Assembly (NCBI GenBank): GCA_002633025.1
Contig: NMRB01000660.1
Span: 62,001 to 126,000, forward strand
DNA from: Notospermus geniculatus
Lineage: Eukaryota; Nemertea; Pilidiophora; Heteronemertea; Lineidae
Length of the DNA: 64,000 nucleotides
Direction: 5' to 3'
Shown here: positions 34,597 through 48,900 of the stretch, piece by piece
How the letters are laid out: each line of letters starts with the position of its first letter
Position numbering within the stretch: position 1 is the first letter of the stretch
Translations under genes and position numbers: made by a program
The notes under the pieces: model-generated
The model's database searches: none
What the model was told of the DNA's origin: nothing
The model's input: only the letters and a program-made list of their open reading frames with translations

Positions 34597-36583
34597 ATCC
34601 GCTATCAATTCGCAGCCGCAAAGCGTCACATGAGAGAAATTCGACGGAGTTACGTTGATTTTGAATCATGCAATGGTGACAGACGCACAAAAAATACCAT
34701 ATTCCACTTTATAAAGTAGCCTCACCTATCCGAAGTGTCGTATGGAAATAGTGTGACAAAACCTTTTAACATGTCGTGGTAAAATATTTATTCTTTAAAA
34801 ATCCATAAAACAAGTTAATATATATAATTTCCTATCGTGAAAAAATAAAAATTCTCAGACGAACGGTCGACATGAAACAGAGAGCTTGGTTCTTTCACCA
34901 CCGTTAGATTTCGGCGCGGGATATTCGTATACAGTCGGCAACGAGAGCTAGATCAAGGCTGAGAAACGAGGCACACGAAGCGTAACCACCAATGTCATAA
35001 CGCCTCTTAATCGAATTCAAAATGGCCACTCCCGAGTGAGATGTGGAACGACCAATCACGACATCGCTTACAAACTGAGACTTCAAAGAATTATTTAAAA
35101 AAAACGTATAAGTCCCGTCCATTGGTTAATTCAAATGTTTGGTTTAGCGTGCACGTGACCTCTACAGAAACACACACGAGATGTGCATTTGGTTCAGTAT
35201 CATTAAACATAATTAATTTTTTGTGAAAAATCATTTGTCATTTCTATTAACGAAAATACGAGGGTGAAATGTGAATCACAATTACTATTCTAAGTTCCTT
35301 TTTGGCAAATAAGTGGGCTCAATTGTCTCAAAAGGTCATTGACGTCGCTTATTTTCAGCAAACGCCAAATGTTTTTCTCGAGTAGCTTATACCAAGCCCA
35401 CTTACATCAATTATTTGAAACTGAGTTGCTATTTCAAGGGTTGGGACTTCAGAAAAAAACCCAGAAAAAAATTGGTGGGCAAAATGATACAAACATGAAG
35501 TATGCATTGTCAAAATGCATTGTCAAAAAGCCGAATTTGAAATGGTGAAGACAGAGTTGGTCCACAAGTACTCGAAGCTATAGGGTTACAGCAGGAAACT
35601 TAATTTGAAGAAAGATAATACGATATAAAAATACAACGTAGCACCATTACTAGCATCAGCAGATTTGCACGAAGTGCAGGAAAGGGTAAAAGCACTGTCG
35701 CCTCGAATGTTATTACTTCATGATTTCTTTCGTTGGACATAGTTATTTAACATAAGTCAGGTTATTTTGTCACTATAATAGTTCGTGCCCATCAGTTTGA
35801 TGCTGAAAATAATATCGATGTGCAACACGCAGTACAGATGTGCATGGGAATGTTAGATCACAGAAATTATTCTGAAGCTTACCAAATCGTACATAATTTG
35901 CACTGATGGCAAGTATGATAAATCCATGTCGAACGCTTATAACACACAATGTCAGAGTACAACTTCGAAAAACTCTGTCCCGATGAGTAATACCATTACA
36001 ATGACCTTCGTCTCGATTAAGCATTTACCTTACCTATGTATATGCTTTTTCAGGGCGCTGACACAGTGTAAATCAATAAGTCATTGCTTTTTTCTAAAAG
36101 GCAGATTCAAAATATCACAGACAAAATATCACAATGAATGGTTTTTCAACAACTACGTATCAACGTGGCAAGCAGCAAGATATCAGCTTTACCTCCAGCT
36201 AGATATAAGTTAGAGCAAAAAGCGAAATATCAGCTAGAGCAACAGCTGGATATCAGCTATAACATCATCTAAGCCAAAGAAACAACTACGGAGGCCCAAC
36301 AAATCAGCAGTGACACAGGGCAACCAGCCATGAAGACCCAACGTATCAGCAGTGACACAGGGCAGCCATGAAGACGTCAGCCACGAAGACCCAACGTATC
36401 AGCAGTGACACAGGGCTGGAGGTAAGTAGACTAATACATGGAACAGCCAGATATCAGCAAGAGCAGCATTCAGATAGTGTAGTTGTCCAACAACTGCACA
36501 TATCAGGAAGATGTTTGTTCTTGTTATTGCTGCATCAAAGTTTCCCGCTGAACGTTTGACATCAAGGATCAAATTCCAGATTC
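34597..36583. other. No gene recognised
   Basis: AT-rich sequence with short unsupported ORFs on both strands. A local tandem repeat lies at its right end (see 36290-36420). Confidence 0.5.
36290..36420. repeat. Short tandem repeat, about 3 copies
   Basis: The phrase GACCCAACGTATCAGCAGTG followed by ACACAGGGC recurs nearly three times. It is preceded by several ATATCAGCT words at 36178-36260. Confidence 0.7.
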
Positions 36584-36704
36584 TCAGTCGTCTAAATCGT
36601 CGTTTCCAAATATGTTCGTACTCCAGTCATCTTCCTGTTGTTTCTGTTTTGTACCCGTGGAATCTTGTGCCCCCGGCTTGACCGCACCGATCATGGAAGG
36701 TAAC
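36584..36704 (-). CDS. Candidate alternative terminal exon of the large modular gene
   Basis: After a good acceptor (cttctgcag), one frame gives 39 residues ending in an acidic DDWSTNIFGNDDLDD and a TGA. This looks like a genuine protein C-terminus. It needs an upstream donor in phase 2. The last clear exon (37034-37333) offers no such donor near its end, so either an unseen exon lies between or this is chance. Confidence 0.35.
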
Positions 36705-37033
36705 CTGCAGAAGAGTGGAATGATCGACTAATTCAAGGCATTTGTGGTGTTGCAATCTTTTGTCTGCAACCGGAAATCTGACCCCAATCGTTTTTCTGAC
36801 CCAAATCAACCAAAACTCTGCTCCCCGTACAAAATATTTTTCTGACCCACCGTGGACCATATTCTAACCCAACCATTTGATGTCTGACCCAAAATCGAAG
36901 TATTGACGTGGGTTCGAGCTCCCTGGACACTGTCTTTTTTTTCATTAATTTTCTTACTAATTAGTTTATTATTTTTCAATTTATTTTCATCATTTAAAAT
37001 CTACAGATCTATGTATTTATCAACCAAATTCTA

Positions 37034-39987
37034 TTAGAAGACAAAGATAATATGACTTATGACTTGCTTTGAGTATTTTTCCAGAAGTTCCATGTTCTCC
37101 TTGGATATATCCGCCTTGACCTTCCCCTCCAGGAGGTCATGCGCCTTTTTCCTCAGAATAAACGCTGAGTCGTTGTGTAGAGTGTACCCTAGGGGATTCA
37201 TGTCTCGCTGGATAGAGTGTCGGCGGCCAATACCCGAGTATTTCGTGTCGGACATGTCCAGAGGGTTGTCGCAGATGTTTTCGTGCATGGAGAGGAAGAG
37301 GGGGATGTAACACATATAATCAAGGAAACTAATCTGAAAGACAGAAGGATTTCAGAGAATTACTGTTAAGGAACTGAAAGGGATGACATACACTTTAAAA
37401 AATTGTCATGTATCGTGGTGCAAACCCACGGGTATAGGGAATCAACATAGGTACAGTAAACTCACTGCGAGGAAGACGGACCAACTGTCAAAAATATTCC
37501 ATGGCAATAGGTTCTACTTGATTCTAGGTCCACCGGACCCATGGCGTTTATCACCATGAGTACTATAAGCAACGGCCGTGGGTACGTTATACCCGGATGC
37601 ATACGTGGGAAATGGGCTTAAAACGTTGACAAGGAATTTACCCATGTCCATGGGTACAATGGATCAAATTTTTTACAGTGTACATGTAGGCCTACCTGTA
37701 GGCCTACATGTGCATAAATGTGGTAATCTCACAAGAAGTCAAAGTCCTCGAGGGCATCGTGTTGCCATCATCAAAGCTTCTTTTTACCACAATTGTCGTC
37801 TGGGAAAGCGATACACTTCGTCACTTTTTTACATTCAAGCTTACCTCGCCAAATTTATTCGGCATCATCTTGCCCATGATGAATTCCTGTTGCTTCCAAT
37901 TCAGGCCGCCAGCAATGAGTTCAATTTTGAGTGATTCAGATGTGATGAAGTTCGCGTCTCTGTCTGCGCTCGTATTGCAGTAAAACATGGCTTTATACAG
38001 GTCCATCTTTCTTTCAATGTCTAAAAGGTTGCTAATCTCCAGTAGATGTTTACAATAGGGGCTGAAAAAGTTAAAGCAAAAAATGACATGCCGGTCGATC
38101 AGTTGTATTGAGAGATGTGAGCAATGAGGTGACACAATATTAGGGAGGTTTAGAAATCAAACGATAAAGGTAAACTTTACGACAACGTTATCTTTCATAC
38201 TACACATTCACCAGATTTTATATTGCGTTTTCGGTACAAAAATAACGTTGTCGTTAACGCTTACGTTTTTCGTTTGATTTCTAAACCTCCCTATTGACTC
38301 TCTACGTCCGACGAAATGAACGTGGTAAGCGTTTCAGGTGAAATCTTCAGGATGGTTCTACTAGTGCAATGTACTTACTCCATCTGAGTTACTCTTTCAC
38401 ACAGTGCCGAAATGACTGCAAACATCTTGAACGTTACTTGGCTGGCATCGTCTAGTTTGAGCACCTATAAATAGGAAAAGGAAAACAATGAACAAAATGC
38501 GATATATTCTGTCTCAGTCGGTTGCCACGTTTTCATATGAAGCTTTGGAAATTATTGGTCACTCATCATCTCCACTATAGACATGTTTACCTTAAATACA
38601 TATTCCATCTGTTTCTTTGTCAAATGCTGTACGGTAGGAACACCATCCAAACCAAATCGCAACTCCTGAAACGAAAGATGTAGGTTACTACGGATCCACA
38701 GAACGAGATGGTAAAGAGCTACTATTGCAGTTTACGTACAGCAAAGTTGTTGTAACAGGCAGCGTTACCTTCGCCTTAAATGCAAACTCAGTGATAGCAA
38801 TCTTAGAAAAATCTTAGAAATCTTTAAAAAAATCGCCCATGTGGATATTGTTGATCACTCTTTGTTGTGAAAGTAGAAACGGAAACTCCCTTACCTTGTA
38901 ACTGAGAGCAGCGTCAAAGTCTTCGTCCTCGACTACAAATGCCTTGGCGTACATCTCAACCTTACCGGGGTCCACCAGACGGTAATGAGCAAGGTAGTCA
39001 ATATCCCCATCTGAAAGAAGAAGGATCGTATCAGCCAAAGTGTTGCCGTCACAACCTACTCTTCCGCCAAAGGTTTTGTACAGAGTAGGGCCTATGCTTT
39101 GCGAAAGCAACTGCATCTTGCACTGTATGGAAAAGTTTAAAAATGTCCCCTTCTCTGTTTACTACACAACGTTTATTGACACTTGCCAACCGTTTAGCCC
39201 AATAGCTCTCGGATGAGTCGCTTACCTCTTTCATCAAGATCATTTGCATAGTCGGACTTCAGTTTGGAATCTTCAATAATCCTCCTTAGATGATCCAGTA
39301 AGGCCTGTCCTCCACGTCTCATTTTCACGTTGACCTTTCTTGTACCGCGTACTGGAAGTACGGACACAAAACGCATGAATTATACTCGAAGCCCTTGGAT
39401 ATAAGACGGCTTCTGCATATTCAAGGCAAGCCCACTATGTTGTAATTCGATTCCTATCAACAGTCAGAATTTGTAGGCGGTCCACTGCATGTCAGGTCGG
39501 GTGACACGCACCAGAAAAGGAATAAAAGGAAAACGCATGATGCTGTAGGCTACACCATATAAACTTACACGTCGTGACATCAAAATCGCTGTCATTGGCA
39601 AGGTCATCCGTGTTGACGTCACTTCCGTAGTCTGCCAACGTTTTCATCCCAATCTTCTTGCCGCGGTCAACAATATCAATGTCGGCACCAAATTTTTCCT
39701 GTTGGTAAGCAAAATATACCGTAAAGCCAAAGAACAGCGATGTCAATCTTGCACGTACGGCCTACGATCTGCTCTGCAGTGGCCGAAATAAATTCGTAAT
39801 TCAAACTAAGTCCTTACCATGAGCAGTCTCTTAATCTCACTCTTAGGCAGTGTCGGGTCAATGCCAAGCCGCCTCAGGTCATCATCTGTCAGCTTCTTGA
39901 TGTCAATCTTGGCCTTACCAGCCTTGAGACGAATTTCACCGGTTTTGGGGTCGATTTCGAAATAATCTCCATCGGAACTTTCTTCGT
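37034..39987 (-). CDS. C-terminal helical, EF-hand-like part of the modular gene
   Basis: Exons from 39818-39987 down to 37034-37333 encode a non-repetitive part. It contains DDDLRRLGIDPTLPKSEIKR, then helix-loop-helix segments such as TKKQMEYVFKVLKLDDASQV and LYKAMFYCNTSADRDANFIT, and ends with a FLDYMCYIPLFLSMHENI-like helix. The loop spacing and the Asp/Asn-rich loop (NTSADRDANF) resemble degenerate EF-hands. Calcium binding is uncertain because the canonical 12-residue loop is not clean. The last exon ends with TAA at 37034-37036, and a minus-strand AATAAA lies near 36965. Confidence 0.6.
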
Positions 39988-42900
39988 CTATGGTAAGAGA
40001 TGAATTATGTAATGAGATCTTGATAGGTGTATTTTTATCCTAAAGTTGTTGGCTTCCAAAATGGAAAAAAACGAAATCTCCTCCTTGGGGCCCATCTGTC
40101 CCAATGACCGAAGTCATTGTTCTGGCTGCCTCTTTGAATGTTAAAGGCCTCTTGGAAAGACGCAAAGATATCAGGCTCAAGTTCAAGTTCAATTTATTGC
40201 TCAACATTGCTTGAAGCTAGAACATGACGTATAGGCTACCACAAACATCAAATGCAGACTGATATAAGGATACTCACCTACTTCCTTTTTCTTGATGAGG
40301 TTACCCTTTGCATCTGAAATGGAGGCAGAATCATGTCCATTTGGTCGTGAAAAATGAAATTTAAACTGCACAAAGTGTGAAGGCTGAGTTGTACTGAGAT
40401 GATTTTCATCGTCAAGCCTTTCTCAACATTCACTAAATTTTTCTTTTTCATGTTCTTCTTTTCCACCCTACGGCCGCTTCCGGTTTTTAACATCTTTCTT
40501 CTGTCTAATGCCGACATGCTCACATGTAGCCTACAGCACATACATACATGTACATGTATATTTCCTCCCATTTGAAAGGCTCTATTTCTTACCGTAAATA
40601 TACTCGTACTTCTTCCCACCCTTCATCTTTATCTTCTTCTTTATCTTATTACCCTCAGCATCCACCGACTGCAGAGAGAAAACCAATGCAATAAGTAACA
40701 TCCATACAATGGCGCTTTATATCAAGTATACTTCTGGATCCACATTCATAAAACTACTTAAGTCTAAGTGTGATACTTATCTTTTGTGTTGAACAAAGGA
40801 TAAGTGTCACACTTAGACTTAAGTAGTTTTATGAATAAGGGCCCTGGTCACATTCTGCCTAGCATAGTCCATGCCGTAGTCTTGACGAGGAGCACTAGGA
40901 AACAACTTACCCAAACAGATTCTCCACTGTAACTACTAGCAGCGCTACCCTTTCGACCCTTCTTCTTTTTCCTGCCCTCACCATATTCGCCATCTGAAAA
41001 TAGGTTGTAAGCGTATCACACCCACCCACACTAAGATGATAACGGAAATAAACATTGAGAGATATGGTAAATTGGTAGATCGGCAACACCAGCTTACCAT
41101 CGCCCTCCCCGTCTGCCTCGTGGCCATCTTTAGTCTTCTTATCCTTCGGCTTCTTGCCCCAGCTAAGTAAAAAAGGCAAGGACGGTCAAACCCAGGAAAA
41201 CATGAACCATGAACTTCATGGTTGAACCATGAACTGCGGACAAAATAACAGTGAAGTTCACACTGTTATTTGGCCGCAGTTCATGGTTCAACATAAAGTT
41301 CATGGTTCATTTTTTCCTGGGAAATATAGCTCCATATTATGGCATGATATGGCTCGATATTCAAATGTTCGTTGCTGCTTTGGTCAGTACACAAGCGAAA
41401 GGACAACANATTTTTTCCTGGGAAATATAGCTCCATATTATGGCATGATATGGCTCGATATTCAAATGTTCTATGCTGCTGTGGTCAGTACACAAGCGAA
41501 AGGAAAACATACGTACTCTTCGTGAGCCAGTCCAATGCCTCGATCATCCCAGTCCTTACTATCCCCGCGACCTCGACCACCCTTCCCGTACGTCACCATA
41601 CTCTTGGCCTTGGCCGCTGCCTCTGCTTTCTCCTTCTCGTATTTTTTCCTGGCATCCTTGACAAGCTTTGCTCTGAAAGTAACGGCAATGGGTAAATGTG
41701 AAGGAATCCTGAAAGGCAGTCTTACTCATATGGTCTTACTGGACAACACAAGTAATAAGAATTCACTAGTTCACAACTTAGCGAGCACCAGATTGGTCAT
41801 CAACAATGCAGACGCGATTGTAAGAATAGAAAAAGACATGTTTTCTTAAACACCCTGAGATTTCAAAAATCACGTACTTTTCATGTTTCGCCACCATCTC
41901 ATCATATTTATCACCGTATTTTTCTCTTCGTTTCGCCTCGCGTTCTTTCTTTCGTTGCTCCCTCTCAGCCAAGTAGGCTTTCTTCTCTTCTTCCGTCATG
42001 TTCTTCAACTTCTCGGCGACGATGTCGGAGTCAGTGGTAGCGTCGCTGAACACCGGCGTCTCACCCTTCCAGTGACCTTCCTTCTCTTTACCACGCTGCT
42101 TCCGAATGCGAACTTTGCCACCTTTGCCATCATCGACGGTGATAAAACTGGATCCAAAGATGATCAATGCGTCATGAAAGTCAGACGAAAACCCTTGACG
42201 TTGGTGAGCTGGCCTTCAGGCTTCCTCACCACTAAAATCATCACACTTAGCATTGTTCAATATTTTTACCCGATTTTTCGCCTTTTTAAAAAATATTATC
42301 TAAGGAGTGCAAGCGCCCACTTAGGGCATTATAGCTACTCATCAAACAATACTGGACGATATTAATGATATGTAGGAGGGAAGGGTCATAGGTCTTTTTC
42401 CTCTCGCCTTTTTCCTCTCATGTAATTTATTGACTATTGATGCATACATGTATTCAAATTATTTGGGGTCAAAGCGTGTCCCGAATAGAGAAATTTGAAA
42501 TATTTCATCGGCTTTGAGGTTTTTGTATGATTTTTTGAGAAATTTTCGAGATTATTTTTGAGGACCCCTTCTGATTGGTCATATTGAATCACATGATCTC
42601 AGCGGCAGACTGTGCTTCAGTACAAAATGGCCGCCATCCTTTTCATCACTTGAGAAGTTCGACGCGCTGTGATTCCATTTACTTATTATTTTACCGTTTA
42701 CTCATTATTTTCACGCGGATAAACACGAGCTACCATTTCCACGATGACTTTCTGTTGCTACTTACCTTGACGAATCGGAATCTGTAAGGCGAATTCGAGA
42801 AATTAGTTCTTGTCGATTGTATACAGTCCAAAGAAATCATTCGATTGTTGAAACATGTAGGCCTAATTCAAGTAAAATGGTAAACTAAACCGTCAATGTA

Positions 42901-45900
42901 AAGGGCCTAGGCCTAGTGAGAATCAGATACAGGTGTGGATTGATTTCGATAAGGTTGACTGAGAATATGATTGAGGAAGTTGTAGAGGTGCAAGGTACCA
43001 AAACAAGTTTGAGTGGAAAGATGGAATAACTTAACTTACCTGACGCTACTACCGCTTCGCCGTGACCTATGACCCTTCCCTGCGCGTCTCTGATTCGCTT
43101 CTTTTTCATCACCCTCCGCGTGCCTCCCGCGCTAACCTCGCTGTAGTAACTGTGGTCACTGTCAGGACCGCCACGTTTCTTCTTTTTCTTCCTTCCGCGG
43201 CCTTCACCCTCCTCTGAAAGCAGATAGGGGCCCTGGGGTTAGACCATAAACTAGGTAAGGTCGATCCGTCATTCACAGAAAGTCTTCTTAGAAAAATAGG
43301 AATGAAGCTACGCCAGCAAATAGAATCAGATGACAGCTGGGAGACCTTCTGATGGGACGGCATCGTAGAAGAGGCAGGTTCCATCAAAAAATGATCTGCA
43401 GCTTGTTCGGGCGTCCCCAAAGGATAATAGGGAGTTTCGCAAAGCCCCCGAAACGCCAACGCCAACGCCAAACCCATTGTTCGATGCCACGAAGAGAGCA
43501 CCGAAGAAAAGGACAAACGTTCGCGTTGGCGTTTCGGGGGCTTTTCGAAAACTCTGTAATGCTGTTGTCAACGTCATTTATTTTCCGAAATAATTTATTC
43601 ATTTTCAGTCTGATGGTTGTAACCTGGAAGGAAATAGACAATTATATTGTTATAGGGACACAGATTAGGCACTGCAATCTCACACAACCGCACAGTGAAT
43701 AGATGTACAGAGGCACATACATGTGGAAGTCGTGAAAGAAAACACATGGTGATATCGTCACGGGAAGGGAGGGGCCAATGTGAAAGCTGGGAAGGAAAAT
43801 GTAAGGGGGAGGTGTGGATGTGGGTTCGATTCTTTGAAAATAGACAGCTGAAATAACAAGATGCTTAGCGATGTATGGATGTTTTAATGGTACCGGTGAC
43901 ACAAAGACGACAAGAGATACATTTAGGATGATGGACGTACAATTACGAACATTGAGAGTTAAAAATATTGAAAATGAGGCATACAATAATATCAGGATTG
44001 TAAGCCAACAATATCGGACTCAGGACAAACAATATCAGAATCAAACCAAAGGAAATTAAGAATCGAGGACGAACAACATCAGGATTAAGGACAAAAAGGA
44101 ATCGCAACATGAACAACGCAATATCATTAAGGACGTAGGACAATCTCCAGGCGGTGAAGTTGATTAGGTTCGACGGAGGCAAAAGCACACTCCACGCATG
44201 AGACATGCACTTGTCCTCTACCTGGACTTGAGTAACGCGTCGCTGTCTTGTAGCCAATAACATTTCCATGTTCGTCGCGAATTCTCTCCTTCCTCATGCG
44301 ATACCTCGTTCCTCCTTCGCTCACTTCAGTGAAGTAGCTGTGGGCGCTTTCCAGCCCGTGCACGCGGCCCTTTTTCTTCTTTTTACTCCCTTCGTCTTCT
44401 GAAAGTTTCAGCAAGGTACACCTTGATTCCCTCTGTCTACATGTAGACGCGTGTATAAAATGTTTTAAAAATCTTACAAATTTTCTTGGATTTTCCGAGA
44501 TATTGATATCCAATCTGAGGCGTGTAATTGAGTGATCGAAACCTTTTCACCTAAATCACGAGTTACATCAACAATAGATTTTTGGTTACATGTACTATAG
44601 TACGTTTAAGTCATCTGGAGCTCGATGGGCGGACCTTCGGTTGTCAGGCAGACCTTGGTATTGTTGGTGAAGTCCGGCTATTAACATGCGTTTTATTGAC
44701 AGGACACTTCCAGCCAATCCCATGCCTGTGCCTGTGTTCAATTTCAAATCAAGGTCTAGTTGTATGTTCAATTTCAAACCAAGGTTCAGCTAGTTAGAAA
44801 ACAACGTGCGTTGGACCGTTTAGAGTAAACCCTAAGTTCATTGTGGTCTGGTTACTAAGGGTTTGATTGACATACGCCCATCGAGCTCCAGATGACCAAA
44901 ACGTACTATAGACATGTGTATGTAACACTTGAAATAACGTCTTGAGTAGCCTATTAAACTTATGGTGTTGAAAGGTTGAGAGTAATGCCAAGAGTCCCTT
45001 GGCAACTATAGAGAGACGCAGAGCGACAACCTGCTGTTACATCCCAAGTCCCGTGGAAAGCAGAATCACCTGAGAGGCTGGTGTATTCCTCAGCCTCCCC
45101 GTACCCGATGACTTTCCCGTCCTTATCCCGGATCCTCAACCTTCTCTTCCGATGCCTCGTGCCTCCCGCGCTGACCTCGCTGTAATAACTATGGTCGCTG
45201 TCGGCCCCATGCTCGCGTCGACCTTTCTTTCTCTTCTTTTTACCACCACCACCTTCGCCCTCTACATGAGTACCATCAAACGTTTGCAAAATGAAACTTT
45301 GGCCAGATGATAAATTGATAAATAGGGAATATCCACGAACATTCTACCTAAAGGACGGGTAGCTGGGGGCAAAAGGCTACTGACGGAATAAATTGATTCT
45401 AGATCGCACCGCTAGGGGGCTTAATAAATAAAAAATATGTCACATTTGCCCTAGCGGTGGGATCAGAAACCAAATAAATGAATGGACAACAGACAAGTAG
45501 AACAGGCCCTGATGAGGGAAAGGGGGAAATCGCGCGGAGAATACCTATCTAGGACACCTACGAAGTGTACCGGTATACAGCAATGCTGAAGAACAGCAAA
45601 ATAACAAGTGGTCGTGCAAACCTGATAAAAAGAAACGTTTTTAAATCAGCTTAGCTTCATAGACAAGGTTCATCTTAGTAGCATACAAAAAACAAGTCCC
45701 CATAATTATTTATTTTTAGTATGGTCATCGTTAGTAGCTGAGATACCGATTAATGATGAAATTGTTGATCATTCTTAATAACGAAACGCCATTTCGTCAA
45801 CCCACCTGAACTGGAGTAATCTTCCGCCTTCCCGTAGCCAATGACTTTCCCATCCTTGTCGCGGATTCTTTTCCGCCTCTTTTGATGTCGAGTGCCGCCC

Positions 45901-48900
45901 TCGCTAACCTCGCTGTAATAGCTGTGGTCGCTGTCAGAGCCATGTTGCCGACGACCCTTCTTCTTCCCCTTCTTACCTTTACCCCCTTCGTCCTCTGAAA
46001 TAGGACGAGGGGTTGTCAGAAATGCGTCCGATTGTGAAAGTAGGCCTATGGACCTTTCTATATAGGCCGTACTTGACTATACAGTTGCTTTTACTACATG
46101 TATGTATTCGTTTGCAAGGAACTTTTTGAAGAAAGAAGATAAATGCTCAAAACTTTTGACATCTTTTGAAGTTTTTATGATCGGCATAACAATGTAGTAA
46201 TGATCAACGACAACATTCTACAAGATCGACGTATTTTTATCAACTTCCCCTTTAAGTTCGCCGATAAAAACGAACATCGTGTTAGAAAGCAAGCTACGAC
46301 TGACTAGAAGCTGTGGTATATAGGCAGAATGAGGAATTGACTCTGAAAAAATGGCAAAATTTCGGATACAAGGGTGGGAAATGATGGCCGCAGCTACTGA
46401 AAGATGAACTGAGAGTTTGTGATCCACACGCCGTACACGGGTATAGTTGCGCTTCCACTACAAAAAAAGCCGCCGGTATTTGTCCGATCTTATTCTGCTT
46501 CCATTACAGAATTGCCGGGTTTAATAAGTCCTGTTCTACAAGGTATCTTGCAGCTAAGCGACGTAACGGACGAAAATTACTTATGCGGCGACGTATAGTA
46601 CGATATTCTCCAAAGAAATGTCTCCATACTACAGTCTCACACTATGAATGCCCCTACCGCCAATCTACCCCACGCTTGGAGAATGATTTTCGTCACCACG
46701 CCTTCGGCAAAATGTAATAAGGTCTGTCAGTCTATTGGCCAAGATCTAATTCATGCATGGCGCTACTCAATCAGCTCGATAGGGGTGCCAGGGAGATTAC
46801 GTCACATGTTTTGTGACCATTGTCAGCGTATGTAGATTGTATTCATGTGTTTGCTGCATCATCAAAACGGCTGAGAGAAGAGTAAGACGGCCAATGACAC
46901 AGCCTGAAAAAGATGCCATCAGAAATGCCTGGCACATTCACCGGAATAATTACCATCGCGTCCTTGCGCATGTCCGAGGAGACTTGTCTGCCCAGATATT
47001 GCGATATACTTAAGATGGCACACTGATGAAGCACTTCGTCGCAGAATAAGAGATTTTGTGGGGAGGGAATTAATTGAGTAAAATGTTGAAACTTTCTTAA
47101 TATTGCAACTTTTGTTTCATGAGTATCGATTTTTGCCAAGCTACATGATTGTAGACTCGGGACCCAGTCGTTGTGTCGCTCCGGCCGCCGCACTACACTC
47201 CACAAACGACTGGGAAAGCAAGCTGCAAAATTTTGCAGCTTGCTTTCCCAGTCGTTTGTGGAGTGTAGTGCGGCGGCCGGAGCGACACAACGACTGGGTC
47301 CCGAGTCTACATGATTGCCGATCCAAAACAAACATCATTTCTTAATTTGTCACACGGGGGCGCGCAAAGCATGACGATTGATATCTGTCGACAAGACTAT
47401 TTGCCTTCCCTATGTAATAATGGGGTCTCAAAAGAATGGTTTCGCCCACTTTGTTGGTCATTACAGGAGCGATCGCCTGGACAGCCAATCGTGTGGAAAA
47501 GGGGCGGGTAATTTATTATAAGTCACCGTTTCGTCCGTTACGTCGGTTAGCTGCAAGATACCTATTAAGTGCGGATCTATTTAGTTTGGATAGGTCATGC
47601 ACAGTCGCAAGCGACCGTGGAGCCACCTGTAGCCGAGCATAATACTACAAATAGATCCGGTGTTATTGCCATTCCACTACAAAATTTATCCGCATCTAGA
47701 TTCGGAGTATGATCGGCTATGCTATCCGAACTAAATAGATCCGCACTTAATAGAACCGGACTTAATAAACCCGGCAATTCTGTAATGGAAGCAGAATAGG
47801 AGCGGACAAATACCGGCTTTTTTGTAGTGGAAGCGCAACTTATGCTATCCGAACTAAATAGACCCGCACTTAATAGAACCGGACTTATTAAACCCGGCAA
47901 TTCTGTAATGGAAGCAGAATAAGAGCGGACAAATACCGGCTTTTTTGTAGTGGAAGCGCAACTTATGTTTCCGTAGCGATGTAATGTACAAGGTGGTTCA
48001 AAATGTACAAAATGTTTGATTTCTTGGCGTATCTCTTGAGGGGATGATACAAGTGGTCAGTCAAGCACATTGATTCTTCAGAAATGTACATGTACATCGT
48101 ACGGCCCTTCGTAATAAGTTAGGGATCACAAACTCATCTGCATGCACCACCCACTCCACCAACACCGGCCGGAACAGAACGGTTACCATCACTAGAGACG
48201 TCCTGCGCCTTCCCGTAACCCACAACCTTCCCCTCAGCATCGCGGATCCTCTTCCGTTTCTTTTGATGCCTTGTTCCGCCGGCGCTGACCTCGCTGAAGT
48301 AGCTGACGTCACTGTCGGCGTCCTTGTCTTTCTTTCCCTTTCCGCCTTTCTTACCTTTCTTTTTCCCACCGGCGCCGCCGATACCTTCGTCCTCTGAAAT
48401 CCACAGCCATGCGATTATATTGAGTTAATGGTATAGAATTGCTGTTTGCCTTTGACCATAGTGAAGTACATGTAACCCATGTTGGTGTCTTGTTACATAA
48501 GGGGCCGTCTCAAAATTGTTTTGATCCCAAAAACGATGAAGTGACTTCGTCGGGGGGGGGGGGGGGTAAATGTTGCTGTCTTGGTTTACTAGTGTCTTCA
48601 CGTGTTTTCCTTTATCATCTTTCCATCCATGCCTAACGTCCCTACATGGATGAAGCCAATGACAAATGCCCACTTCATCTTTCCAAGGGGGGAGGGGTCA
48701 GGGAAAAGATGAAGTCACTTCGTCTTTTTTGGCATCAACGTTTTTTGGCATCATCAATTTTGAGAGGGCCCCTTTGTTCAGCTGTCACTGTGTATATACA
48801 TATGATACCGGAAATATACCACAGATCACTATGATATATTCCTGATGATACCGTGCTGATTAATTCATGCTCTTGGCCTACACCAGAAGACGGGTTTTTA

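Noticed and set aside
46843-47345. Overlapping ORFs of 60-160 codons on both strands near 47 kb
   Set aside because: Much of their length is the 160-bp palindrome read in both directions. The remainder shows no transposase motif.
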